Origin: Candidatus Terrybacteria bacterium RIFCSPHIGHO2_01_FULL_43_35
GTDB lineage: Bacteria > Patescibacteriota > Minisyncoccia > Terrybacterales > GWB1-40-14
Direction: 5' to 3'
DNA length: 47,325 nt
NCBI GenBank assembly: GCA_001822815.1
Contig: MHSR01000001.1
Span: forward strand, 1 to 47,325
A program made the position numbers and the translations under genes. The notes beneath the pieces were generated by a model, which saw only the letters and a program-made list of their open reading frames with translations, was not told the DNA's origin and made no database searches. Positions 25,453 through 33,233 of the stretch are shown here, one piece after another; the stretch's first letter is position 1, and the number at the start of each line of letters is the position of its first letter.

Positions 25453-25594
25453 ATCCCGTTAGAGACAACCTAACGGGCAAGAGCAAATAATTTGTATTCT
25501 ATAAAAATGATTAAAGTTTTAAGCAGGATTTATGCGCGATATTACGGAAGCGCTTTAATCTATTCCGTAAAGCGCTTCCTGCCTCTAACGGGAT
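25453..25594 (+). promoter_or_regulatory. CCCGTTAG element C: leader of the first pilin gene
   Basis: The left arm begins ATCCCGTTAGAGACA (25453) and the right arm ends CTCTAACGGGAT (25594). The inner hairpin GGAAGCGCTTTA / TAAAGCGCTTCC is identical to that of element A. The left arm can also pair with CTAACGGG at 25470-25477, an alternative 8-bp hairpin. The pilin ATG comes 6 bases after the element. Confidence 0.72.
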
Positions 25595-25599
25595 AAATT

Positions 25600-26154
25600 A
25601 TGAAATTACATATTTTTAAAAAATATAGGTACGCAAGCGGGTTTACCCTAATTGAACTTCTCGTCGTCATTGCCATCATTGCCGTCTTGGCGGCAATAGT
25701 TTTGGTGGCTTTAAATCAGTCCCGCGTTAGGGCCAGGGATTCGCGCCGACTGCAAGATCTCCATCAAGTCGCTCTAGCCTTGGATGTTTACGCGCAATTT
25801 CAAAGTGAACAGCTTTATCCTGCAGTGGCGCCGGATACAAATGGCCCGGATAACGCGCAGTTTATAAGTATTAATAATGAGCTTGTTGCCGATAAATTAA
25901 TTCAGGCGCCGCCGGCTGACCCGCTTGATCCCACACGGCAATTTGTTGGGCATATTTCTGACGATCAAAGATCATTCCTTTTGGGAGGAGATCTGGAACA
26001 ATCCAATGCCGCCTGCGGTGCGGATTATGACGGCGTTGATTTGGATACGGATAGTACAGATAGTACCTGCGCTGAGGCAACTCCAGGTGAATGTCTTGGA
26101 GATGAGGTAGACGTTATAGACTATTGTGTTTGCAAAGGCCCGCAATGTGGTTAA
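25600..26154 (+). CDS. Type IV pilin (major pilin candidate 1)
   Basis: A 184-aa prepilin: a basic leader of 14 residues, cleavage site G14|F15 ([19 protein letters not shown]), with Glu5 of the mature protein present. An alpha-helical stem is followed by a globular domain. The C-terminus ends in a cysteine motif, [11 protein letters not shown], shared with the next pilin. Its 5' region carries three CCCGTTAG elements. It lies directly in the pilC-pilD interval, the usual place for major pilins, but which of the two is the main subunit cannot be told from sequence. Confidence 0.92.
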   Translation: MKLHIFKKYRYASGFTLIELLVVIAIIAVLAAIVLVALNQSRVRARDSRRLQDLHQVALALDVYAQFQSEQLYPAVAPDTNGPDNAQFISINNELVADKLIQAPPADPLDPTRQFVGHISDDQRSFLLGGDLEQSNAACGADYDGVDLDTDSTDSTCAEATPGECLGDEVDVIDYCVCKGPQCG

Positions 26155-26271
26155 CTATAATGTGGATAAGTTTTAACCGGCTTATCTTAAAAATAGCGTT
26201 ATTCCGTGTTATTATAAATATTGGATTTGCCGCCTAAACATAGGCAGATTTTACAAAAGGGGGTGACAATT

Positions 26272-26886
26272 ATGACTAAAGTTATAAACCGTTATCGCAA
26301 GTTGCTTAGCGCAAGAGCGCAGGGCGGTTTTACCCTGATTGAATTATTGGTGGTTATTGCTATTATTGCGGTTTTGGCCGCTGTCGTTTTGGTCGCTCTA
26401 GGAAACGCCAGGACTCGCTCACGCGACGCCAGACGCGTTTCAGACCTCAATAACATTGCTTTGGCCCTTGAAATATATGTTGACCAGGCCGCAGACGGAT
26501 TGTACCCAACCATAGGAACGTCTGACACTCCAGCAACCATGATTACTCAATGGGGCGACTTGCTCACGGCTTTAAGAGGTCCGGATATAATTCAGGGAGA
26601 TGTTCAAGACCCATTGAATACTAATACTCGCGTTTACAGCGCGCAGCATAATAATACCGGTACGGCTCGCTCTTCTTATTTGTTAGCTACTGATTTGGAA
26701 ACCGCCAGCACGGCCTCATGCGCATCTGACTATGATGACGCCACCATCGGTGCGGCTCCGGTAGCCTCTGCTAACGGTTGCGGGGAAGGCCCCCCGGCCG
26801 GCCTTACTCCTGGTAACTGTGATGGCGCTGAAACCGGCACCATTCCTGTTGACTATTGTATTTGTAACGGGCCTGCGTGTGGATAA
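26272..26886 (+). CDS. Type IV pilin (major pilin candidate 2)
   Basis: A 204-aa prepilin that starts after a strong Shine-Dalgarno (AAAAGGGGGTGA), so ATG 26272 is chosen over 26221. The leader has 19 residues, then G19|F20 with [17 protein letters not shown] and Glu5. The middle (RTRSRDARRVSDLNNIALALEIY) parallels pilin 1, and the C-terminus (DYCICNGPACG) is nearly the same. The strong RBS, in a region where most genes have none, suggests high expression. It is followed by a long hairpin. Confidence 0.93.
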   Translation: MTKVINRYRKLLSARAQGGFTLIELLVVIAIIAVLAAVVLVALGNARTRSRDARRVSDLNNIALALEIYVDQAADGLYPTIGTSDTPATMITQWGDLLTALRGPDIIQGDVQDPLNTNTRVYSAQHNNTGTARSSYLLATDLETASTASCASDYDDATIGAAPVASANGCGEGPPAGLTPGNCDGAETGTIPVDYCICNGPACG

Positions 26887-26903
26887 ATTTTGTTCGCTGC
26901 TTA

Positions 26904-26988
26904 AATCCGGGCTTCTCTTAAATCTTTAAGCGTTTCTTTTAAAGGAGCGTTACTGAAGATTTACAAGAAGCCCGGATTGTTTTGTTAA
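26904..26988 (+). terminator. Long-armed hairpin and T-tract after pilin 2
   Basis: AATCCGGGCTTCT (26904-26916) and AGAAGCCCGGATT (26966-26978) form a perfect 13-bp stem, followed by GTTTTGTT. The 49-base loop is unusually large for a terminator. The architecture resembles the CCCGTTAG elements but with unrelated arms. Confidence 0.65.
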
Positions 26989-27008
26989 TATCTAAAAATT
27001 AAATAGCC

Positions 27009-27896
27009 ATGTACGCATTTACAGCTATTTTTTGTTTTATCTTCGGAACCATTTGCGGAAGTTTTATAGATACGGTAGCTGAGCGCTGGGGACAAGATAA
27101 ATCCATAATGGGTCGCTCGCGCTGTGTGGATTGCGGCAAAATTCTTCGTTGGCGGGAACTCATACCAATTTTTAGTTTTCTAGCCCTGCATGGCAAATGC
27201 AGCGCTTGTGGCATTAAAATACCAAAGCGTCATTTATTCACTGAAACCTTGACCGGCTTGGCGTTCGCCGTTCTGTTTTTGAGTCTGCCGACATCAAAGT
27301 ATATTTATCTTTTGGATTTTAAAAATGAAGCCGCGTTTTTTATCAACCTTTTATTTCTATGGCTAGTGTCAGGCGTCATTCTAGTCATATTATTTAGCGA
27401 CGCAAGATTTTTTGTAATTCCCGATTTGGCATCTATACCCTCTGCCTTTTTTATTCTTTCGTACTCCTTCTTTCTTGATTTCGTGGCTCCTAAAATAGCC
27501 CTTTTTTCATTTTTGCACACGCCTGCCTTCACAGGCTCTTTTCACGTTTTACCCAGCTTTTATGAGTCTTTGCTTGGTGCTTTGGTTGCCGCGCTTTTCT
27601 TTTTTTCAATTTCTTTTGTATCAAAAGGCACGTGGATGGGTTGGGGCGATGGCAAATTCGCTTTGATGCTCGGTGCTTTGTTCGGCTGGCCTTTTGTTGC
27701 CGCCATAATATTTTTAGCCTTTGTCTTGGGTTCTATAGTCGGCTCTATTCTTATGATTAAACGAGAAGCTACGATGAAAAGCCTTTTGCCCTTCGGCGTG
27801 TTTTTGGGGGCTTCGGCTCTGTTCTTCCTGATATTCCAAAATACTCATGACGGCTCGGCTTTCAGGCTTTTTGTTGAGGGCTTTGTTTCACTATAA
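27009..27896 (+). CDS. pilD: Prepilin peptidase / methyltransferase PilD
   Basis: A 295-aa polytopic aspartic protease that removes prepilin leaders and N-methylates the new end. The N-terminal loop has four cysteines in two pairs (CVDC, CSAC), as in bifunctional PilD. The catalytic aspartates are visible in FSDARFFVIPD and in the GWGDGKFALMLGA (GxGD) motif. About seven membrane helices are predicted. It would process every pilin-like protein of this window. Confidence 0.94.
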   Translation: MYAFTAIFCFIFGTICGSFIDTVAERWGQDKSIMGRSRCVDCGKILRWRELIPIFSFLALHGKCSACGIKIPKRHLFTETLTGLAFAVLFLSLPTSKYIYLLDFKNEAAFFINLLFLWLVSGVILVILFSDARFFVIPDLASIPSAFFILSYSFFLDFVAPKIALFSFLHTPAFTGSFHVLPSFYESLLGALVAALFFFSISFVSKGTWMGWGDGKFALMLGALFGWPFVAAIIFLAFVLGSIVGSILMIKREATMKSLLPFGVFLGASALFFLIFQNTHDGSAFRLFVEGFVSL

Positions 27897-27925
27897 ATAA
27901 CCAAAACGGTCGTTAGTTAAATATT

Positions 27926-28199
27926 AAGTGCAACACCCCGAGCGGTGCTGCCTCGCGGAAGCCTAGCGGGCAAGGTGTCGCGCTTTGAGCTTCGCTAGGT
28001 GCAGCCGCATCCGTCTCGCGTCTGCAAGGAATCTTTCCATTAATAAAGCCGTTCCGGCAACATAGAACAAGCCTTAAGGCCGCTCACCGAATGCGGCTAC
28101 ACAACGGCGGCGAGCTAGGTTCAAGTGAGAGTGCAAGCACCACGCTTGGGCGCGAGACACGTCTTTGCGAGGCAGCACCCGAGGGAAAATGTTGCGCTT
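27926..28199. ncRNA. Candidate structured RNA, family unknown
   Basis: This 274-base stretch is markedly GC-richer than its flanks, has no convincing ORF, and folds on itself. The outer stem is AAGTGCAACA / TGTTGCGCTT, and the next is a perfect 13-bp GGTGCTGCCTCGC / GCGAGGCAGCACC (27944-27956 / 28167-28179). Inside are GTCTCGCG / CGCGAGAC, CCTAGCG / CGCTAGG, GCCG-TTC-CGGC, and GCCGC / GCGGC. I see no consensus of RNase P RNA, tmRNA, SRP RNA or 6S RNA. The strand cannot be decided. It could also be a degenerate mobile inverted repeat. Confidence 0.45.
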
Positions 28200-28247
28200 C
28201 AGAATTGAATGTAGGGGTAAAAAGTTTACTTCTTGGCAATAAAATAT

Positions 28248-28253
28248 TATAAT
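28248..28253 (+). promoter_or_regulatory. -10 box of the 44-aa membrane protein gene
   Basis: TATAAT ends 10 bases before ATG 28264, in a strongly A/T-rich stretch just downstream of the structured region. Confidence 0.55.
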
Positions 28254-28263
28254 AGACTATAAT

Positions 28264-28398
28264 ATGTTCAAACACATTTTATCTAAACTGTTTAATCGTC
28301 CGACCGCTGCCGACAAGCGTTTTTGGTCAGCTATAGGTGTTCTGGTTGCCTTTGCGGTTATAGGCGCCATGTGGCTCCTTTTTTCAGCATTGAAATAG
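28264..28398 (+). CDS. 44-aa single-pass membrane protein
   Basis: A short frame with a good -10 box. The protein has a basic N-terminus (MFKHILSKLFNRP), the segment KRFWSAIGVLVAFAVIGAMW, and a short end (LLFSALK). The pattern W-x-AIGVL-x2-F-x2-G-x2-W recurs in the next protein (YWRAIGVLLIFTAVGTFW), so the two share an N-terminal module. Function unknown. It could be a small pilus-associated or regulatory membrane peptide. Confidence 0.6.
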   Translation: MFKHILSKLFNRPTAADKRFWSAIGVLVAFAVIGAMWLLFSALK

Positions 28399-28478
28399 CA
28401 AAAGCTATTTGCGTGCTTCACGAGCCTACGCGTAAATTAGTGGCTTTAATTATATAATTTAGAAGCCGATTTTAGTTT

Positions 28479-28973
28479 ATGGCTCATCATTTGCCCCAAA
28501 TTATTAATAATGTTCTTTTTCCGCATAAAGCGGTAAGTAAGGGATATTGGCGCGCAATCGGCGTGTTGTTGATTTTTACGGCTGTCGGCACTTTTTGGTT
28601 TTTTTATCGGATCATGCTAAATGCAGACTTTTTTTTCGTCTCCGATCTAAACGGCCCGCAAGTTTATACGAATAACCGTGTTTATCCGCCGCTTCGCGGT
28701 GAGGCTTTCGTGCAATTTGAATTTGGCATCAAGCCTGTCCGCGCTTTCCGTGGATCAATCATTGACGGTATGTCCATAGCCGATGTTGTTGAACAGGCAG
28801 CAGTCGCGGGTAATTTCAATATAGCTTGGCATCCTGTGCCGACTATAGACGGTATCAACGATGGTTTTGAAGGTAAGCATTGGATATTTTATAGAAATAG
28901 CGACCGCCTAATAGAGTCGCCCGACAGCGTTTCGGTTAGTCCGGGTGACGAAATATTCGCTCGTTTCCAGTAA
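28479..28973 (+). CDS. Membrane-anchored protein with DUF4430-like domain
   Basis: A 164-aa protein: a cytoplasmic N-terminus, one membrane helix (about residues 26-46) within the module shared with the 44-aa protein, then an extracellular domain. The domain has the order seen in DUF4430/transcobalamin-like C-terminal domains (DGMSIADVVEQA..., TIDGINDGFEGKHWIFYRN, VSPGDEIFARF). Such domains often occur at the ends of surface proteins. The similarity is from memory. It lies before the giant pilin, separated by element H. Confidence 0.65.
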   Translation: MAHHLPQIINNVLFPHKAVSKGYWRAIGVLLIFTAVGTFWFFYRIMLNADFFFVSDLNGPQVYTNNRVYPPLRGEAFVQFEFGIKPVRAFRGSIIDGMSIADVVEQAAVAGNFNIAWHPVPTIDGINDGFEGKHWIFYRNSDRLIESPDSVSVSPGDEIFARFQ

Positions 28974-29000
28974 TGCTCATTTTAGGCATTTTAGAGTAAA

Positions 29001-29101
29001 CCCCTCACCAAAGCATATTTACCATAAGTAAAAACGCTTTTTATTTTTAACAATACCGCCCTTGCCATGGCCATTTTATTATCAAGCGCTTTGGTGAGGG
29101 G
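29001..29101 (+). promoter_or_regulatory. Inverted-repeat leader H (CCCCTCACCAAAGC arms)
   Basis: CCCCTCACCAAAGC (29001-29014) and GCTTTGGTGAGGGG (29088-29101) are perfectly complementary over 14 bp. The arms are unrelated to CCCGTTAG, but the layout is the same: GTAAA before the left arm, GTAAA after the right arm, and a start codon 14 bases later. Confidence 0.65.
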
Positions 29102-29115
29102 GTAAAGCCGTTACC

Positions 29116-32100
29116 ATGCAACCGGAAAAAAATTCAGGTTTTTCTCTTCTTGAATTGTTAATAGTCATGGGAATTACGGTTGTAATCGTACTTGCGGCTT
29201 TTATCAATTCAAGCAGCGGTGATCGTGCGCAGGCCATCAGACTTCAAAGCAGCGATATTGCTTTGGCTTTAGCTGAAGCTAGGGATAAGGCAGCGGCCGC
29301 GGTTCCTTTCAACGGAGCGCCCGTATATGGATACGGCGTTTTTTTCAGTTTAACAAGCCCGCAAAGTTTTGTAGTCTATGCCGATATTAATAACAATATG
29401 ATCTGTGACGATATTGCTTGCGGATGTACGAGCGGTTGTGAAAGAGAAAAAGTTGAAGTGCGGATCCTTAACTCCAAAACCAGTCTTTATGGTTTATCTG
29501 TAGGAGATCCGCCAACCGTCGCTCCTGGTAACGCCGGCAACACTATGGCCGTATATTTCTGTCCGCCCAATCCAAACGTGTTTATTTTTGGCGCTAGCGA
29601 CACCACGGGCACCAATTGCTCAAGCGTTGGTGCAACCTCACAGGTTCGCGGAGATATTTATGTCGGCGGCAAAGGAGGGGCAACTGATCTAAATGCTTTG
29701 GGCGTCGTTACGGTGCGTAAAACCGGCGCGGTAGCCATAGGTTTTGGTATTTCGGACACGCCGCAGGTTGGTGTGCCGTTTACGGAAACGACACCTGCGC
29801 CCGCGCCTAATTTGAATCAAGTGCGTTACCATTGGCGCAACGATAGCGGCGCGGAAAATGCCAATAATTCGTCTACGAACGGAACAGAAAACACGCCGAT
29901 TTCAGGCCTGGCTAAAGCAAGCGCCAAAAGATTGAGGATAGAAGTAAACAATGCGGGTACTGCGAATTCGTCAGCCGTCGCTTACGCCCTTCAATATCGG
30001 CTAAAGGGTTCGCAATGCGATTCAGGCGGAACCTGGACAACCGTTCCCGTGACGCTGACTGCGGCAAACGAACATTGGCAGATAGCCGCCGACTCAGGCA
30101 ACTTAATAGCAAACGCCAGCCCAACAAGTAATGTTGCTGTAAGTTTTGGCGGAACCAGCGATGAGAATATTGTTTTCCGCGCAGGATATTTTATGGATAC
30201 CGCTGGCGCCACTCCCACTTTAACACTCAACATGGGAGAATTTACAGAAATCGAATATAATTTAAAAGCTACTTCTTACGCCAATGATGGCAAAGCCTAT
30301 TGTTTCCGTGTCAGCAACGCGGGATCAGTTGGCAACATGAGTTTTAGCCGCTATCCGGAAGCTTCTATTATAGGTCCTAATTTAACGCAGTTGCACTATC
30401 GCTGGCGTAACGATAATAACAGTGAGGTTCTAGCTACTTGGGCGGGGCCTGAAGACGCAAAATTGAATAATATGCCGCGATACAAAAATATACGTTTGCG
30501 TATGGAAGTTTCCAATCAAGGCGATGGAAATTCTGCCGCCATACCTTATAGATTAGAATATGCACAGCGCCAGGGCGGCTCTTGCGGCGGAGGAGACGAA
30601 ACTTTTTTGGCTGTACCAACAGATACCAGTGCCGCGTGGAAAATCTCTGATTCTATAAACCTAACCGACGGTACCGCAACAACCAATGTATCAGGCGGTT
30701 TGACCGATGACGCTGGCCATACTTTTGTCGCCGGACAAGTCAAAGATAATGGTAACGCGACAACGGGAATTACTTTAAGCACCACCCAGTTAACTGAAAT
30801 AGAATATTCTCTGCAGGCCACGAGTAATGCTTTAGGCGGAAACTTTTACTGCTTCCGTCTGACCAATGCCGGCTCAATAAGCGCTTTCACATATAAAATA
30901 TTGCCGGAAGTTTCCGTTCTTACTTTTCCGACCGTTGCCGTGGACACTACTTATAAGTATGCTTGGAACGATAGTGTCGGCTGGATAGATTTGCGTCCTG
31001 ATTTCTCCAACAATCTTTATGTCCATGTCGGCGAGTCTGATTTTTACGGGTACGGCAAAATTTTAAGTTCGCCGGGGTATATAAGTTTCAATTGCTTCAC
31101 GCCGAATGAATGTCTAAGTTCAAACTATAAAGTTAGCCGGGCCGCCAACGGCGATGTTTCTGGCTGGGCTTGGAGCGAAAATTACGGCTGGATAAGTTTT
31201 AACTGTTTGAACACCTCAAGTTGCGCAACCGTCAATTACAAGGTGAATATTAATTCTCAAACAGGAGTATTCACCGGCTGGGCTTGGAATGATTCCATAG
31301 GCTGGATAAGTTTTAATTGCGCCAACATCGTCAATGAATGTACCAACTCTAATTATTATACGAGTCTTGAAGTCCCGACTGGCGAAACTTTATTCGTGAA
31401 TCTTTCCTCAACACCATCGTTGGGTAACGTGCCTATAACGGTTAGTCTTTGGGCCGCGGTCACCGGGAGCGCAAGTGGAACAATAAACTATAAATTTGAT
31501 TGTACCAATGACGGAACTTATGATGTTGTTATTCTAAACCAGTCGCCTTCAAGCGGCGACGCCAGCTACACGGCCACCAACGCATGCACCTATAATATCT
31601 CTGCTGTTTACACTGCTAAGGTTTTGGTTGAGCGCGGCTCAAGCAGTAATACTAATACCGTAACCATTAACGCCACCCAACTTTTTTTGCCAGATTTGAT
31701 TAGTCAGTCTCTTACATATACGCCCCCGAGTCCAAATGAGGACAACAGCATGACCTTTTCCGGGACAATCAAAAATGACGGTAATGTGGCCTCTGGGACT
31801 TCTTCAACATCGCGCTTGCGCATAGATATAAATAATGATGGGGGTGGAATTAGTTGGGATGTTGTTCCAGCAACGGCGTCCACCGGTACTTTGATTGCCG
31901 GAGCCACAGAACAGGAAACTTGGAGCAATGTTTGGACGGCTGTCGCGGGTACGCACCTTTTTGAAATTTGCGCCGACAACGGCGGGGCGATTTCTGAATT
32001 AAACGAAACTAACAATTGCGCCAGTCAGCTCTTTAGTGTGGCTTCGTTGGCGCCCATTGTAACCACCAACGCGGCAACAAGCGTTACAATGACTTCAGCC

Positions 32101-33210
32101 ACACTTAATGGTTCGGCAAATCCAAAGGGATTTTCATCAACCGGCTGGTTTAGATACAGCACTACCAATCCGGGTACATGTAATGATACTTTTGGCACAC
32201 GAGTTCCGGCATCTGGGGGCACTGCGTTGGGAAGCGGAACTTCAGCGGTGGCATATAGCCAAGCCGCATCAAGTTTAAGCGCGGGCGCCACATATTATTA
32301 TTGCGCGATTGCAAATAACGTTTATGGTACAAGTTTCGGCACCATTCAAAGTTTTATTGCCGCAGTAGTTCCGTCTGCGCCAACTTCTTTAACCGCAATT
32401 GATCAAAATGGACAGGCGGCGCTTAGCTGGGTGGCACCAGCGTCAAACGGCGGTTCCGTAATTAGTGACTATGCCATTTATCGCGGCACAACTTCAGGAA
32501 CGGAAATTTATCTTTTAAATACCGGGAGTACCGCAACTACATATACGAATACTGGCCTCACGAACGGCACGACATATTACTATAAAGTAGCAGCTGTTAA
32601 TGTGGTTGGCACAGGCGCACAAAGTAATGAAGTTAGCGCCACGCCGAGATTGCCAATCTTTACTGATACAGGATTTAAAACAGCGCTCGCTCAGGCGGCA
32701 GTTGCTTCAGGCGCAGACGACAATAATGGTTTTGAAATAACGCCGACAAATACTACTGCTAATGATGCTGCTTATGCGGAGAGTGCAAACACCGGTACGG
32801 GAAATGCCACTGACGGTTGCACTACATTTAATCAGTCCGAGGACGATGCTCATGATTTTTACAATTTTTCTTTTGACACCAGCATACCGGCTTACGCAAC
32901 CATAGACGGTATTGCCGCCACCACTATTGCCAAGTGGAGCGTGCAACCCGGAGTAAATAATTTATGTCTTGGCTTGTCGTGGGATGGCGGCACAAGCTGG
33001 ACCGCGGCCTATGAGTCTACCGATTTGCCGACTTCTGATGAAACCTCGAATTACGGTTCCTCTTCTGACAAATGGGGCCGCAGCTCTTGGAACATTTCAG
33101 AATTAGGAAGTACTAATTTCAGACTGCGCGTCATGATTGACCCAGGAGGTTCAGATACCACCACCGCTTACTTGGATTATCTAGCGGTCAAGGTTTATTA
33201 CACCTATTAA
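29116..33210 (+). CDS. Giant pilin-like adhesin, 1364 aa, multi-domain
   Basis: A prepilin leader is at the N-terminus: G8|F9 with SLLELLIVMGITVVIVLAA and Glu5. A GspH-like pilin domain follows (to about 200). Two copies of a beta domain begin RYHWRNDS and HYRWRNDN (about 235-430 and 430-610). Next come repeats with GWAW and GWISFNC (about 615-740), a PKD-like domain, a CARDB domain (about 860-975), two fibronectin-III-like domains (about 980-1185), and a C-terminal beta region. Pilin processing by PilD would place it in the pilus, most likely at the tip, as a large adhesin. Most cysteines occur in pairs. The leader H sits just before its ATG. Confidence 0.9.
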   Translation: MQPEKNSGFSLLELLIVMGITVVIVLAAFINSSSGDRAQAIRLQSSDIALALAEARDKAAAAVPFNGAPVYGYGVFFSLTSPQSFVVYADINNNMICDDIACGCTSGCEREKVEVRILNSKTSLYGLSVGDPPTVAPGNAGNTMAVYFCPPNPNVFIFGASDTTGTNCSSVGATSQVRGDIYVGGKGGATDLNALGVVTVRKTGAVAIGFGISDTPQVGVPFTETTPAPAPNLNQVRYHWRNDSGAENANNSSTNGTENTPISGLAKASAKRLRIEVNNAGTANSSAVAYALQYRLKGSQCDSGGTWTTVPVTLTAANEHWQIAADSGNLIANASPTSNVAVSFGGTSDENIVFRAGYFMDTAGATPTLTLNMGEFTEIEYNLKATSYANDGKAYCFRVSNAGSVGNMSFSRYPEASIIGPNLTQLHYRWRNDNNSEVLATWAGPEDAKLNNMPRYKNIRLRMEVSNQGDGNSAAIPYRLEYAQRQGGSCGGGDETFLAVPTDTSAAWKISDSINLTDGTATTNVSGGLTDDAGHTFVAGQVKDNGNATTGITLSTTQLTEIEYSLQATSNALGGNFYCFRLTNAGSISAFTYKILPEVSVLTFPTVAVDTTYKYAWNDSVGWIDLRPDFSNNLYVHVGESDFYGYGKILSSPGYISFNCFTPNECLSSNYKVSRAANGDVSGWAWSENYGWISFNCLNTSSCATVNYKVNINSQTGVFTGWAWNDSIGWISFNCANIVNECTNSNYYTSLEVPTGETLFVNLSSTPSLGNVPITVSLWAAVTGSASGTINYKFDCTNDGTYDVVILNQSPSSGDASYTATNACTYNISAVYTAKVLVERGSSSNTNTVTINATQLFLPDLISQSLTYTPPSPNEDNSMTFSGTIKNDGNVASGTSSTSRLRIDINNDGGGISWDVVPATASTGTLIAGATEQETWSNVWTAVAGTHLFEICADNGGAISELNETNNCASQLFSVASLAPIVTTNAATSVTMTSATLNGSANPKGFSSTGWFRYSTTNPGTCNDTFGTRVPASGGTALGSGTSAVAYSQAASSLSAGATYYYCAIANNVYGTSFGTIQSFIAAVVPSAPTSLTAIDQNGQAALSWVAPASNGGSVISDYAIYRGTTSGTEIYLLNTGSTATTYTNTGLTNGTTYYYKVAAVNVVGTGAQSNEVSATPRLPIFTDTGFKTALAQAAVASGADDNNGFEITPTNTTANDAAYAESANTGTGNATDGCTTFNQSEDDAHDFYNFSFDTSIPAYATIDGIAATTIAKWSVQPGVNNLCLGLSWDGGTSWTAAYESTDLPTSDETSNYGSSSDKWGRSSWNISELGSTNFRLRVMIDPGGSDTTTAYLDYLAVKVYYTY

Positions 33211-33220
33211 TTATTCGTGT

Positions 33221-33226
33221 TATAAT
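33221..33226 (+). promoter_or_regulatory. -10 box of the GIGTTSP-repeat protein gene
   Basis: TATAAT ends 7 bases before ATG 33234, implying a leaderless transcript. Confidence 0.6.
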
Positions 33227-33233
33227 TATAGTT

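Noticed and set aside
25246-25594. A CRISPR array, because of the repeated CCCGTTAG units
   Set aside because: Repeats are inverted and nested, spacing is irregular (80-205 bp), and no cas genes are near.
27926-28199. RNase P RNA, tmRNA, SRP RNA or 6S RNA
   Set aside because: I looked for GAGGAAAGTCC-type, tag-ORF/TpsiC, GGAAGGAAGCAG-type and 6S motifs on both strands and found none.
28084-28275. 63-aa minus-strand ORF over the structured region
   Set aside because: It covers the foldable GC-rich segment, has no family resemblance, and its start overlaps the promoter of the 44-aa gene.
30546-32291. Several 60-100-aa minus-strand ORFs inside the giant pilin gene
   Set aside because: Antisense frames opened by the Thr/Ser/Gly-rich codons; no RBS, promoter or domain.
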